Source: Saccharum officinarum (Eukaryota; Streptophyta; Magnoliopsida; Poales; Poaceae). From it: a stretch of DNA of 64,000 nucleotides. Both the position numbers and the translations under genes were made by a program. Positions 25,195 through 35,225 of the stretch are shown piece by piece. The stretch covers positions 7,043,451 through 7,107,450 of the forward strand of contig CM036209.1 of assembly GCA_020631735.1 (NCBI GenBank), read 5' to 3'. Each line of letters begins with the position of its first letter. Positions within the stretch are counted from its first letter, which is position 1. Below the pieces are notes generated by a model. The model searched no databases, was not told where the DNA came from, and saw only the letters and a program-made list of their open reading frames with translations.

Positions 25195-26500
25195 TTGTAT
25201 GCAGGAATTATAACTAAAATGGTGCAAAATATGGACAAAGGAGGCAAGCGGACGTGGCAGGGGGGCCAAGAGCCCACATGCCACGTCGGCCGGTGCCACC
25301 TAGGCGCCGCCCGACGGCCAAGTGGCCTTGCTACGTCACTGATCCATGGGAGAGATCCTCAAGCCTTCTCCAACGTTGATCTTAAGTCAGTTTGCACCAG
25401 AGGTTAGGATGGAGTGGCCTTGGATCCATGGACCCATTGTCATAGACTTGAGTCCTCCAACCGAACTTGGAACTACCTTACCTGCCAAATTTCAACATGT
25501 GCCGGCTTCACAAGCGCCTTTGGGAGCCAACCAAGGCCCTACGATCAAGAGGTGGTGGAATCAAGGGCCGGCCGACGCCCCTTGGCGCCGCCCGGCGCCC
25601 AATTTACCTCCACTGACCTACTTGATGCTCTATAAGTACCCCCATTGCCTCTCCACACTATAAAAGGGCAGTGGTGCTTGGTGGAGAAGTGCCCCATTCA
25701 TTTTGAGGCTCACCAACTTAGTCTAGTAGTGGAAGTAGAGCAAGAGCGGAGCTTCTCTCTGAGTCCGAAAGAGTCTTCTAGTCTGGTATAGCTCCTTTGT
25801 AATTATTTCGTTTAGCATTTACTTTATTCAATACTTTATTTAGTAGTATTGCTTTGCTTAGTCCAAGTTCTAGTTCATTATTGTTCATCATTAGTGAGCT
25901 TAGGTGCTTGCTCTTGGTATTAGTATCATAGGTTATCTTTTAATTAGTAGTCTTTCGTTAGTACCGGTTCCTGGTTAGGATGCTTTGATCTTGTTTCATC
26001 AGAACTCAGATCGAAGTAGTAAGTTTATAGATTAAGCGAGGTGCTTAGGCTATAAATTACCTGTGGATACGGCTAGTCCTCTGGATAGATTGTGGTAGTT
26101 GGCAAGTGGTGACAGCCTTGTCCATTCTCTGTATTCCACCATGTTAGGTCTAGTTATTAAATCGTAGGGTTTGTGGCAGACCTTGTCTATTTAACTCTCC
26201 TAGTTGGTAGACGGACTGTGCCCCGAAATATTAGCGCATTTCTCCTAGTCATTTGTTTACCCTTCGTTACTGAAAGATAAATTGCTCGCTCTCCCACCTA
26301 GCTATCCTACCTCTAGTTTAGCTTGTTTATTAGTTTATTCGTTAGTTTACACACAACCACCGATATCGTTTAACCACTTAGGATACACTCAGGCTTTCCT
26401 TTAGCAATCCTAACTAATAAATATAAATCAGCCTCCCATCTTCCTTTGGGAAAAATATAAATTCGACACTCGGTACTTATCGAGTGAAGTGCTACGCGAT
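25195..26500 (+). mobile_element. LTR-retrotransposon-like fragment in WRKY intron
   Basis: The stretch has LTR-like traits: a CTATAAAAGGG promoter motif at 25660, then a T-rich transcribed-leader-like region, and late words (AAATTCGACACTCGGTACTTATC) that I associate with grass gypsy elements. No partner LTR, primer site or coding region is visible, so class and borders are uncertain. Confidence 0.4.
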
Positions 26501-26539
26501 AGTTTTGTATGCTTGCGGAATTTCTCCACTAGTCATTAA

Positions 26540-27318
26540 GAAGTATCACAATCTTCAAGTGTTTCAGGCGTTTTCAAACATGTTGCAAGTCTTTTGTTTT
26601 AAGTGTTTCAGTTATTTCATACACCCATTTCAAGTGTTTTATCTGTATGTTGCATATGTTGCTATGGTTGTATACGTATGTTTCAAGCGTGTGTTTCAAA
26701 TGTTTCAGTTGTTTTTAGAGTTATGTTGCAAGTGTTTTATCTGGATATTGTAAAAGTAGATCTGGATGTTGCATATGTTACTATAGCTATACACGGATGT
26801 TTCAAGACAATGTTTCAAGTGTTTCATCTGTTTTCAGACGTATGTTGCAAGTGTTTTATCTGGATATTGCATATGTTGCAAGTGTATGTTCCGAATGTTT
26901 TATCTGTTTTAGACGTATGCTGCAATTGTTTTATCTGAGTGTTGCAAAAATAGATTTGGATGTAGGTGTGGAGGAAGCCTAAGTCCTCGGTGGTCCAGCT
27001 TCTACCTCTCTAGTGTGACGAAGATGGAGGCCGCGTACACGAGAACGGCAAGGACGGAATGCCGCGGTGGATCGGCCGGGATGTGGAGCGGGATGGGCGC
27101 GGGCGCGGCGCATCGGGCGGGATGGGACATGGGCCTCCACGCTGTGTGTGTCGGGTGTAGGCGCAGGAAGCTCCGTCCGGACCGACGATGCCTTCGGAGC
27201 AAGGATGGGGTGCATGGGGCGTGCGTCGGGCGCGGGTCTGGTGGTGCGTCAGGACGCGGGAGCAACGTCCGGACGGACGCCGCGTCTGGACGTCCGGGCG
27301 CTAGTCGCTCTCTTAATT
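26540..27318 (+). repeat. DNA-repeat fragment with TTGCAAGTGTTT-type units, copy 1
   Basis: 26540-26960 is built of imperfect repeats of words such as GTTGCAAGTGTTTTATCTGG and GTTTCAAGTGTTTCA, followed by a GC-rich part ending near GGACGTCCGGGCGCTAG at about 27315. The same repeat words occur at 31870-32220, preceded there by a GC-rich start. The two look like different halves of one non-autonomous transposon family. Confidence 0.55.
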
Positions 27319-28256
27319 CATGCATCCCCGGGTATGTAAAAAGAGAAAGAAATCAAAGATTCTCAGAAGTACACCACCGAGGAGAGCTGATGTCCCTTCA
27401 ATTAAGAAGGAAAAATTTACCTTGGGTTTTTTGATTTGTTGATGTGCTTCAGCCCGTATTTCCTCCACTGCAGTCCGTCGTAGTGTGGAACGGGCGTTTC
27501 AAGTGACATGGACTCATCAAATCTCCTGCTCGAAATTAAATTTGTTTGCAAATAAAAGAATCAAAATCAATATAAAGCTTAATCACATGCTCACATAATT
27601 AATACATATACAGAAGCATTATAAACAAAAAAAGCAGTAGTTTTACTCATCAATTGATGTTGGAAAATGCATGCATACCCTCTCTTGAGCTGCTGATGAC
27701 GCGGCTTAACAACATCCTCCTCCTTGCTGACACCCTCCTCCTTCCTGATGCAGTCGTTAGAGATACTCCTCTTCACTCTCTTATTGTCATCAACCAGCTG
27801 CACATCATCTGCTCGAGCATCATCATCAGACTGATGATGACGCTGCAGCTCGGCCATGGCCTTGCTGGAGCATCCCAGTATGCTCTGGAACATCTGGGCA
27901 ACAAGCTCGTAGCGTTCGTCCGCCTGCTGCAGCGCAGGAGGACGATGGCTCGCAGCTGTGTCACCAGAGACTGCTCCCTGGAGATCTCCTTCATCGCCGA
28001 CCGGTGGTTGCAGTCGCCGACAAGAGAGTGGTGACCAGAACCTGAAGATTGAGGAAGACATCTGCAGTTGTCATGGTGGTAGTGGTGGTGCTTCATCTCT
28101 GCTAATTTCATTCTAGCTCAGCTTGATCTGGTATTCTGGTATCTGAACTGCAGCTTGTTCTGTAAACTTCAGGTTCCTTCAATCCCTTGTGTGTGCAGCT
28201 TTCGGAGAAGGGATGAAGGGAAGATTAAGCGATAAAGTTACTCCTAATCGGCTGTA

Positions 28257-28265
28257 CTTATATAT
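28257..28265 (-). promoter_or_regulatory. TATA box of the broken WRKY gene
   Basis: Minus-strand ATATATAAG about 146 nt upstream of ATG 28111. A TTGACT W-box core lies further upstream at 28380-28385, compatible with the auto- or cross-regulation common among WRKY genes. Confidence 0.5.
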
Positions 28266-28910
28266 GGAGATGGCAACATAATTAACAACCAACTTGGGCA
28301 GAATAAATTAAATTCGGCTGTGCCTGCCTGCATGCGTAGGCAAGAGCGGAGTAGCACATGGAGACGGACAGGAAGGACTTTGACTTGGCAGCTACCGCGC
28401 ACGCCCTAATACGATTACGAAATGAGTATGAAATTAATTAGATGCTACGTACAGTCCTTGTCAATGGCATTCCTGGCACTTGGATTGGCTAATTTCGTCG
28501 TAGTCAAGTCGTTTGTGTTCACCAGCTACTGCTCCCAAAACAAACAAGCCTGGTCAGTAAGCAGTCGCCTGCTCAGTTCTCACCTGACCTTTATTTTCAC
28601 CTTTACTGTTCTGTCCTGAAATGTCATTCTCAATCCCTTGGAATCAAAAGAACAAGTTCTCGCTGGGGCATTGATCTGAGGTGTTTCTTCTTAAGAGCTA
28701 GTTTGAATAAGCAGTAATTGTTCATTTTAACTTCTGACCAGAAAAGTCTATTGTCTATAAGGGTGTTCTTTTTGCATCCAAGTTGAAATATGAAATGAAC
28801 CACAAATAATTGCATCCATATCAGCACTATCTGCATACTCTACATACTAGATGTAGGAAGACTAGAACTGATTTAATGTAGATGGATATACTGCTCGAGC
28901 CAATATATAG

Positions 28911-29091
28911 TGCCGAGTGAAGTATAAACCCAGGGAGTTGTAACAAAAAAGGACCAAGAACTGAATAGAAGAAACCACTTTCCCAAATTTCGTTTGTTTT
29001 TCCTCTTGTTCTTGTTGTTCTTTCTCAATTTTGATTCCTGAGCAGCAACTTACAAGCGATTTATCGTTACTTCCTCAATAGGAACATAGCA
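28911..29091 (+). repeat. Left LTR remnant of the decayed gypsy element
   Basis: Matches the last part of 32600-32875: GAAGTATA...AAACC.GG.GAGTTGT, AAAGGACCA.GAACT.AATAG and CTTTCCCAAATT. Its first half is missing. It ends TAGCA at 29091, followed by the primer-site-like TTGATATCAGAGTTG. Confidence 0.7.
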
Positions 29092-29261
29092 ATTGATATC
29101 AGAGTTGTTTCATGCGGAGATGTTTTTTCTGACGTGGAGATCTTTGTCCTTGCACCTTCCTGATGCCCGACAAAGCTGCAGCAAAAAATGGCAGCTTCCA
29201 TGGAGGAATTGTCGAAGCTATTTGAAATCTTCGAGCTCTTGGTGATTTGAAATCTTAGAGC

Positions 29262-29443
29262 CCTGTCTACCTTGGTCGTGATCTTTATGTCACGGGCGCG
29301 TTAGTTTTCTAGCAGCAGCAGTGGAGTGTGTGTAGAGTTGTGTGTGTTGTCTTGTATGGATTCTTATACCATTTTATTATCTTCTTAATATAATGATGCG
29401 CAGCTCTCCTGTGTTTTCGAGAAAAAAAAGAAAAAAAAAAGCA
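29262..29443 (+). mobile_element. LINE (L1-type) 3' tail
   Basis: The stretch ends TTAATATAATGATGCGCAGC...TTTTCGAG followed by an A-rich tail of about 19 nt, the usual end of plant L1 3' untranslated regions. Only about 180 bp are present, as expected for a 5'-truncated insertion. It lies just after a gag-like start (ATG 29188). No clear target duplication was found. Confidence 0.6.
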
Positions 29444-29879
29444 ATCGCTTGATAAGCTCAGCAGCTTGGAAGCCTGGTGCTCGACGGCGGATGACTCCTT
29501 CGGTGTTATCCTATCCAAGGCGAACGAGTCAGCGATGCGGATCCAGCGGTTGGAGACGGTACCGCACCTCCACCACCACTCCCTCATCAGCAGTTGACCG
29601 CTCCACCGCCTCTACTGCCACGCTCCTGGTCCTGGCTCGACCTCAACTTAGCTTCGAATCGGCCGCACTCAACTGTGGCTGTGCTAGAGCAACCTGACAA
29701 ACACCGCATCGACTATGGCCACCGGGATGAGAGCAGGGGGATTCTGGGATCACCTACACCTGTCCCGGTCATGGGTATGTGATCTGACACTCCTTTCAAT
29801 TTAACTTGGGAACATACATGGGGGTAATCGGGATTTTGTGATTCGTCCTGCAACTATGCCTAAAATGGAGTTTCGATGT

Positions 29880-31321
29880 TTTGATGGCGAGAACCCTAGG
29901 CGATCTGTGTGAGATGTTTTTCAATGTTTATTCAATCAGGGAGAATCTCAAGACCAAATTTGTTGCCCTCAACTTTATAGGGCAAGAGACGACATAGCTG
30001 CAGACCTTATGAACGCCGCGGCAGAGTTCTCAATTGGGAACTTGAGATCAATTTTGGACTGCTGTGTTTGAGCACTTTCATCGTGATCAGTACTCTACTC
30101 AGTTGCGTCAATTGGATGCCCACAGACAGACAGGATCGGTCACAGAGTATTTGCCTATTTGGACAAATTTGAACAGCTATCTCATGGGATTCTCTATTGT
30201 ACAACACGACCAATGATGACACTTATTTGTCACTCGTTTCTTGGGAGGGCTCAAGGAGGAGATTAGGTCTGCCATCCTCTTGCATCGCTCAAAGGATGTT
30301 CAGATTGTGGGTTCTTTAGCTCTTATCCAAGAATAAGAGTTGGATATTCATACAAGAACAGATCGTCCAAACAGTTTCAAATTAAAAGAGCAGTTTCAAG
30401 GCACATCAAGTAAACTAGAGGGTAGGCCCGGCGCTTCGCGCGGGCGGCGCGGAGGGAGACGGGTCTGGATGTACAGTAATGGGCACCAGGTTGGTATCGG
30501 TAACCGGATCCGGTACTGTGGATAACGAGCAGATACTGTTTGTCGGATCTGGTATTGTGGATAACAGGTAGACGGTTTACTGTGAGTCTGTGACCAGCAC
30601 TGTTTGCTGAACCCGGCACTGTTCACAAGAACCATACTGTGGATAAATAGTGATATGTGAGAGGAGAAGAGAGGTGTGAATAGTGCGTGATGAACAGTGC
30701 CGATCACCAGGTTTAAAGATCTTTATAGTTGAAGTTGTTAAGCCTGACAAGGGAGCATTTCTGAAATCAAAAGCTAACAATACAGACTCTAAGATAAATT
30801 GCAAGCCCTCAAATGTTACAGAAGGATGAATGGACTATGTTTCAAATGTGGAGAGAAGTGGGGACATACCACAAATGTATAGCTCAAGTCTCTCTCTCCA
30901 TGTTCTTAAAGAAGTCTCCGATGCTCTTGAAGATATGGATGATGATTTCCCCAAGGACTCTGTAGCTTGTGATGACCCAGTGGAGACGGTTATGGATGTA
31001 GGTGTTGTGCCACTGGTTGTGCACCTTAGGAAGAGGACAATGAGGCTTAAGGGCAAGATCCACAATATTGGTTGATTCACGGAGTGTGGGCACATTTATC
31101 AATGAGCAGTTAGCTGCACAAATTCCATACAAGCCAATGGAAGGGGTGCATGCTCAATACATGATTGTTGATAGTAACCCAAAAACATGTAACAAGATTT
31201 TTGAGAGGTTATAGTGGTGGACTCAAGGTCACACTTTCTTATCAAATATGGGTATACTTCCATTGCAGTGCTATGATATGATTGTCGGTGAAGACTGGTT
31301 GTAATCTTGTAGCGGTAATGC
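29880..31321 (+). pseudogene. Gypsy gag and protease remnant
   Basis: Broken frames read as gypsy gag: around 30080-30240 a segment resembling F..YQ..LRQLDA..QTGSV.EY...FEQLSHGI, then at about 30820-30870 a CCHC knuckle (CFKCGEKWGH with the last cysteine one frame off), then a protease-like VDS..... at about 31070 and a MGILPLQCYDMIVGEDWL block near 31250-31300. Multiple stops and frameshifts make it non-functional. It is split by a Helitron at 30415-30719. Confidence 0.7.
30415..30719 (-). mobile_element. Small non-autonomous Helitron, 305 bp
   Basis: On the minus strand the element begins TCTTTAAACC next to a host A and ends ...CTAG next to a host T, the Helitron A/T insertion rule. Seven bases before the CTAG lies a strong hairpin, GCCCGGCGCTTCGCGCGGGC on the plus strand (30426-30445). 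No inverted ends or target duplication are seen, as expected. The gypsy gag reads on either side (AAGTAAA before, TCTTTATAGTTGAAG after). It has no coding capacity. Confidence 0.7.
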
Positions 31322-32220
31322 TTGTATCAGGGCGTCCGTCCAACCCGGACAGCCCCGCTGGTAGGCCAGAAGGCCCAGAAGGCTCTCCTATTTGTTCCTA
31401 TCCAATCACCTCTAGCCACCATAGTTTTCTAAAAAAAAACTCACCACAGCGCCGCGAGCCCGCAACCGTACTCTGCCTCGTATCCCTCTCACCATCTCCA
31501 TCGTGCCTCCTACTCGTCTTCTCTCCACCGTGCCTCCCTCTCCACCGCGCGCTCGCGCTTGCCTTCCTCTCCATCACGCCTCTCTCAACCGCGCCTCCCA
31601 CTTGCCTTCTCCACCGGAGCGACCTGCTACGACGTTCTCCACCGGACCTACCGCGACCTTCACCACCGAAGCGGTAAGCTCCGCGCCACAGAGACGCTAC
31701 TGCAGGATGTCATGGCGTGCGGCTGCCCTCTCCCAGTCGTGCAGCCGCTACCTCTCCGCCACGTTGCAGAGCCACCGCCGCCTGCAGTCCACTGCTTACA
31801 AGCGCCACCGGGCCACTGCATCCGGCACGCGACGAGCCCCCATTCTCCCAAGCAGCAAGGAGATGTTGTGCTGAAAGCACATGTTACAAATATATGTTTC
31901 ATGTGTTTCAGATATTTTAGAGATATGTTGCAAGTGTTTCATACGAATGATGCAAAAGTAGATTAGAGATGTTGCAATGGTTGTACACGTATGTTGCAAG
32001 TTTTTGTTCCCAATGTTTTATCTGTGTTTTCAGACGTATGTTGAAAGTTTGTTTATTTAGATGTTGTATATGTTTCACACATATATTGTAAGTGTTTTAT
32101 TTGGATATTCCGTATGTTTGCAATGATTTTCAAACGTTTTTAGGTGTTTTTTTGCAAGTGTTTCAGAAGCATGTTTCTGTGTCTCTGTGTTTTTTTCAAG
32201 TGTTTCAGAAGCATGCTTCT
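31322..32220 (+). repeat. DNA-repeat fragment with TTGCAAGTGTTT-type units, copy 2
   Basis: GC-rich start (GGGCGTCCGTCCAACCCGGA) followed at about 31870-32220 by the same ATGTTGCAAGTGTTTCA, GCAAAAGTAGAT and GTTGTACACGTATG words seen at 26540-26960. It separates the gypsy protease region from the pol tail. Terminal repeats and target duplication could not be fixed. Confidence 0.55.
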
Positions 32221-32599
32221 GTGCCGGACTTGGAGGATTTGGTTAAAGCAGAGGGAACTTCTGACTACGATTATACGGCAATAGCTATTGTGTGCTCAAC
32301 AGCGCATGAAGTATCTCAAGCTGATAAACATCGCGTGGAGAGGGAATCCCATGTTGGATATCGCGCCTATCTGAAACTGCAGCCCTATTGCAGACAAAAA
32401 TCGGTCGGCGTAGCAATCGGAAACTTTCATACAAGTTCTTTGGGTCGTTCATAGTTCTTGCTTGCGTTGGGAAAGTAGCATATGAGCTAGATTTGCCTCC
32501 AATTCATGTGTCTCAACTGAAGCTCCATGTAGCTTCTCGTATGCCGGTGATTTCCAAAGGCACCAGCTTGGAACAAGCTAGAACTCAAGGAGGAGGGTA
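32221..32599 (+). pseudogene. Gypsy pol C-terminal remnant
   Basis: Frames at 32300-32560 read like the end of a gypsy polyprotein after integrase (DKHRVERE, then YLKLQPYCRQKS, YKFFGSFIVLACVGKVAYELDLPP and HVSQLK). A frame change is needed near 32400. The rest of pol is missing. It ends at the purine tract just before the right LTR. Confidence 0.7.
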
Positions 32600-32875
32600 T
32601 GTTGAGGCTTAGCCGTGGCTATGTGGTCTGGGCCGTATATGTGTGTTGGGCCGAGTGGGCTTGCCTAAATTGTAAGTCGGTAGGTGTGCCTGGTGAAGTA
32701 TATATAAACCTGGAGAGTTGTCACCGAAAAGGACCATGAACTAAATAGAAGAAACTACTTTCCCAAATTCCGCCCATTCTTCTTCCTCTCGTTCTTGATT
32801 TTTTTTCCTCAATTCCGATTCATGAGCAACAACTTACCACCGATTTACTGTTTCTTCTTCTGTAGGAACGTAACA
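32600..32875 (+). repeat. Right LTR of the decayed gypsy element, 276 bp
   Basis: Starts TGTTGAGGCTTAGCC directly after the purine tract at 32588-32598 and ends GGAACGTAACA. It carries a TATATATAAACC promoter motif near 32700. The left partner keeps only the distal half. Confidence 0.7.
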
Positions 32876-33329
32876 TGAAGTTGTTATTGTGATGATGAGT
32901 GATTATCAAGCAAGATGAAATCCTTTCAGTTGAGTTGTCCTTGGTTATGATGAACTGGAGGCCAAGTGGTGGCGCTGCACCGTGTCTCTTAGGTGTATAT
33001 GTGGAGAAAACCTCATGTCAAGGCGAGGGAGAAGGTCAAACTGTGGTTCATGCAAATGTAACACTGGCAGTGAAGGGCGGACGAAAAGCATCAACATTTC
33101 CATTCGTAACAAAAATGCCATATGGACGAAGCAAATTCCCAGTCTTTTCCCATTAAATAACGTCAAAGCAAGTTTTAGACAATAACCATAGAGCGGTCGA
33201 TGCAAGCATCGCATCATTGTTTCGTCGCATGCATTTGCTCGGTGATGATTAAACCACGACTCATTTCACAACAAAATACAAGATGTAGAGTAGCTAACAA
33301 CAGAACATCGAAGATTGCAGAAATCAGAC

Positions 33330-33995
33330 TCAAACGGACGTCGACGGCACAATCGTCTCTTGTGCTTCCCCACTGACACTGACAGTCTGTGCGGGGAGCT
33401 GCAGATCAGTGCTAGCGGCTGGCGGCGGGTCCGTCTCCGACGACGGCTCCGGCGCCACCTCCCCTGCTGCAGGCTCGGTGTCGGTGTGGTTGGAGGGGAG
33501 GCGGCAGCGGCAGATGGGGCAGGAGTTGTGCACCTCCAGCCACGGCACGATGCAGGAGGAGTGGTAGAGGTGGCCGCACGGGAGCCTCCGCGCGGCGGCC
33601 GCGATCGGGAGGTCCTCCTTGCAGATGGCGCAGACCGCGCCGGGCTCCGACACCTCAACCGTGGGCAGAGCCTCGATGGACGCCGCTGGCGCCGGCGCCT
33701 CGCCGCCGCCACCGCTGCCGAGGACGACCCAGGGCATGAACAACGCGGGGGCGGGAGGCATGGCCATGATGGGACCACGACCACGACGACGCTGCCCTTC
33801 CTCCTCGCCGTAGGTTTGGTGGCGGATTGCGATGACGAGGTCGTCGTCGACGACATCGTCGTCCGAGGACGAGTACCGGTCAGTCGGCAGCAGCAACTCC
33901 TGCTCCGGCAGAGGCGACGACGAGTCGGACATGGCCGGCCCTCTGGGTTTCGCTCTCACTTTCTTGGGGCCTCCGGCCGCCTTGTGTGGCATCAT
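33330..33995 (-). CDS. RING-H2 finger protein, probable E3 ubiquitin ligase
   Basis: Single-exon gene of 221 aa. A C3H2C3 RING-H2 domain lies at residues 122-162: C122-X2-C125-X14-C140-X-H142-X2-H145-X2-C148-X10-C159-X2-C162, with the PWL motif after the sixth ligand that contacts E2 enzymes. RING-H2 proteins transfer ubiquitin from an E2 to target proteins; the substrate is unknown. Upstream is an acidic, serine-rich segment (SSSDDDVVDDD, residues 42-52) and the ALPTVEV lead-in seen in RNF126/RING1-like proteins; the tail is Pro/Glu/Ser-rich and likely disordered. No signal peptide or clear membrane span. ATG 33995 gives the longest frame; Met22 (MSDSSSPLPEQ) is a plausible alternative start. 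All eight metal ligands are present, so it looks functional. The long antisense frame over it is a shadow. Confidence 0.85.
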   Translation of the reverse strand: MMPHKAAGGPKKVRAKPRGPAMSDSSSPLPEQELLLPTDRYSSSDDDVVDDDLVIAIRHQTYGEEEGQRRRGRGPIMAMPPAPALFMPWVVLGSGGGGEAPAPAASIEALPTVEVSEPGAVCAICKEDLPIAAAARRLPCGHLYHSSCIVPWLEVHNSCPICRCRLPSNHTDTEPAAGEVAPEPSSETDPPPAASTDLQLPAQTVSVSGEAQETIVPSTSV

Positions 33996-34225
33996 TTATC
34001 TATCTTGTGCACTTGTGCAAGGGAGCGCCGGCGCCTGCATGCTCTTGCTCTCGTCGTCACTCTCGTGTCGTCTGGCCTCTACGCGTGCAGCCAGCGCCAA
34101 AAGTAATTTCCAAATCTCCTTTTCAGCTTAATTAATCACTTATTTATTAGTAGTCTGATTGTTCATTGACGCAATCCTCTATCAATCGCCTGTTTTTCAG
34201 AGAAGGGAAAATCTTTTCCCGTGCA

Positions 34226-34481
34226 CTCCCTCTGTCCATGAATAAATAAATTATTAGAGTTGTCTTAAGTCAAACTTTAAAGTTTTGACCAAATTTCTAG
34301 AGAAACCCATCAAGATTTATAATATCAAATTAGTATCTTTAGATATATTATAGAATATATTTTCATAATATGCTCATTTTATATCATATATATTGTCACT
34401 CTTTTCTATAAAGTTAATCAAACTTAAGATTGTTTGACTTGTACGTATTCTAGAAATTGATTTATTTAGAAACGGAGGGAG
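34226..34481. mobile_element. Stowaway-like MITE upstream of the RING gene, 256 bp
   Basis: CTCCCTCTGTCCATGAATAA at the left and its approximate reverse complement ending AACGGAGGGAG at the right enclose an AT-rich, non-coding interior, the classic grass Stowaway pattern. A TA follows on the right; the left flank is CA, so the target duplication is not intact. It lies 230 bp upstream of the RING start codon and may be in its promoter. Confidence 0.75.
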
Positions 34482-34629
34482 TAAAACATAGTTTCGGCCT
34501 TGCAATGAGTCGATATACATAGTCATAAAAATGGTGCTTGGTAATCACCCTACACATGGTATAATGACCATGTTTGGTAAGTTGTGGGGATAAGCGCAGT
34601 TTATCCCTAAGAAGCTACATAAATGTAAT

Positions 34630-35225
34630 TGTTGGGAGAGCCCATATGGAATACGGGCCAACCCCCTTGAAGAGGCCCAATAGGAGTTAGTGTAGTAGCT
34701 TGTGAAAATCTCCTCCACCGAGAGGTCACTTGTAAATTAACGCTGCCTACATATAATACCAAGAGCATGAGGGCAAGGGGGGGCTCTCCCTTCCGACTCT
34801 CGTTAACAAACCCTGGCCGCCGCCTTGCTCTCCCCTCTCGCGTGGTTGAACCTTTGTCGCAGGGCCTTCTCCATGGAGTCGTCGCATGGAACCTTCGTTA
34901 CCGGACCTTCATTCGGGAACCTCCGTCCCTGGAACTTCATCGGGAGGCCCTCCCTAACCGGCCTTCATCCCTGGACCTTCACCCAGGAGCCTTCGTTAGG
35001 AGGCCCTCCCTAACCGGCCTTCGTCCCTAGACCTTCGTTCGGGAGCCTTCGTCGGGAGGCCATTCCTAACCGGCCTTCGTCCGGGAGCCTTCGTCGTGCG
35101 ACTCTCCCTAACCAGCCTTTGTCCCCGGACCTTTGTCCGGGAGCCTTTGTCGTGAGACCTTCCCCAGCTAGCCTTCACCAAGGAGCCTCCACCTCTCGAC
35201 CCTATTTGGGACTCTTGTCCCAACA
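34630..35225 (+). repeat. Left LTR, expanded by an internal array
   Basis: 596 bp against 249 bp on the right. The excess, about 34840-35190, is an imperfect array of units like GGACCTTCGTTCGGGAGCC and CCCTAACCGGCCTTCGTCC. The outer parts match the right LTR closely. Contains an ATATAATA TATA-like motif near 34751. Confidence 0.8.

Larger units (their letters stand above)
23944..28111 (-). pseudogene. Group III WRKY gene, broken by frameshift and MITE
   Basis: Paralogue of the WRKY gene at 18983-20286, same strand. Exon 1 runs from ATG 28111 to 27679, exon 2 27525-27421, exon 3 24563-23944; intron borders are GT...AG at the conserved sites. Exon 1 starts in one frame (REQSLVTQLRAIVL, a group III hallmark) and continues in another (PALQQADERYELVAQMF), so about 1 nt is missing near 27935-27943. 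Exon 3 is interrupted by a 230-bp MITE that places a TAA straight after the zinc-finger histidine, before the last cysteine. Removing the MITE plus one target duplication and allowing one lost base gives 921 nt, exactly 307 codons. The signature is WRKYGLK rather than WRKYGQK, and the C7C finger is intact up to the break. ATG 28061 in the second frame could still give a shortened product with an atypical N-terminus, so some residual expression is possible. Confidence 0.8.
28911..32875 (+). mobile_element. Decayed Ty3/gypsy element with nested insertions
   Basis: A left LTR remnant (28911-29091) and right LTR (32600-32875) share the segment from GTGAAGTATA to the A-C-A end. After the left LTR lies an iMet-like primer site (TGATATCAGAG), and before the right LTR the purine tract AAGGAGGAGGG. 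Gag, a CCHC knuckle, protease-like sequence and a piece of the pol C-terminus can be read in broken frames; reverse transcriptase, RNase H and most of integrase are absent. A LINE tail, a small Helitron and a repeat fragment interrupt it. Confidence 0.75.

Noticed and set aside
26484..26982. Phe/Cys/Val-rich frames of about 60-110 codons
   Set aside because: They are translations of the TTGCAAGTGTTT repeat units, not a protein gene.
33315..34106. 263-codon plus-strand frame over the RING gene
   Set aside because: It is antisense to a gene with all eight RING ligands in place; the antisense translation is Arg/Gly-rich with no domain and reflects high GC.
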